In this document: piece by piece, positions 6,256-6,284 of the stretch
Layout: each line of letters opens with the position of its first letter
How positions within the stretch are numbered: the first letter of the stretch is position 1
Origin: an uncultured Eubacteriales bacterium
GTDB lineage: Bacteria > Bacillota > Clostridia > Oscillospirales > CAG-272
Assembly (NCBI GenBank): GCA_934417455.1
Contig: CAKRWK010000071.1
Location: 1 to 6,284 of the forward strand
DNA: 6,284 bases
Direction: 5' to 3'
Translations under genes and position numbers: made by a program
Notes under the pieces: model-generated
What the model was told of the DNA's origin: nothing
Seen by the model: the letters and a program-made list of their open reading frames with translations, nothing else
The model's database searches: none

Positions 6256-6284
6256 GTGTCACAGATTGTGCAAGGGCATTGCCC

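Noticed and set aside
6274..6284. Palindrome GGGCATTGCCC at the right edge
   Set aside because: It has only five pairs around one base and is cut off by the window end, so it may be chance or part of an element that cannot be seen.

Overview
The window reads as ordinary chromosomal DNA from a Bacillota bacterium, most likely a clostridial (Oscillospiraceae/Ruminococcaceae-like) gut lineage. The basis is the style of the proteins (a clostridial-type topoisomerase A tail, an SGNH hydrolase start with the wording TIAFLGDSVTQGCFE, a BmrU/YegS-type lipid kinase, ComEC), strong GGAGG-type ribosome binding sites and sigma-A-type promoters. This placement is inference from protein style, not from a marker gene. 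Base composition looks roughly balanced and uniform, and I see no mobile element, tRNA, rRNA or CRISPR array.

Layout. Positions 1-356 (+) hold the 3' end of a type IIA topoisomerase A subunit gene (GyrA/ParC family), closed by a strong hairpin terminator at 359-398. The terminator lies between it and a convergent OmpR/PhoB-family response regulator gene (411-1100, -). The regulator has no kinase partner in the window and is driven by a perfect-consensus promoter (TTGACA, 17 bp, TATAAT). Between 1101 and 1367 is a divergent control region with that promoter, an 8-bp perfect inverted repeat (1193-1220), and an extended -10 promoter facing right (1261-1289).

The rightward promoter leads into a decayed SGNH/GDSL hydrolase gene (1368-1918) with an early in-frame TGA, a frameshift, and a second half that no longer resembles the family. 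The intact ychF ATPase gene (1941-3035) follows 22 bp later and probably now depends on the same promoter.

The right half is a leftward two-gene operon: a diacylglycerol-kinase-family lipid kinase (5293-6240), then comEC (3025-5265), the DNA-uptake channel, 27 bp downstream. The comEC tail overlaps the ychF tail by 11 bp with no visible terminator. The ComEC C-terminal metallo-beta-lactamase-like domain has lost its HxHxDH metal motif.

I do not see an undescribed multi-gene system here. The points most worth a second look are the broken, possibly chimeric hydrolase, the unassigned sequence fused to it, the inverted repeat between the divergent promoters, and the degenerate ComEC domain.
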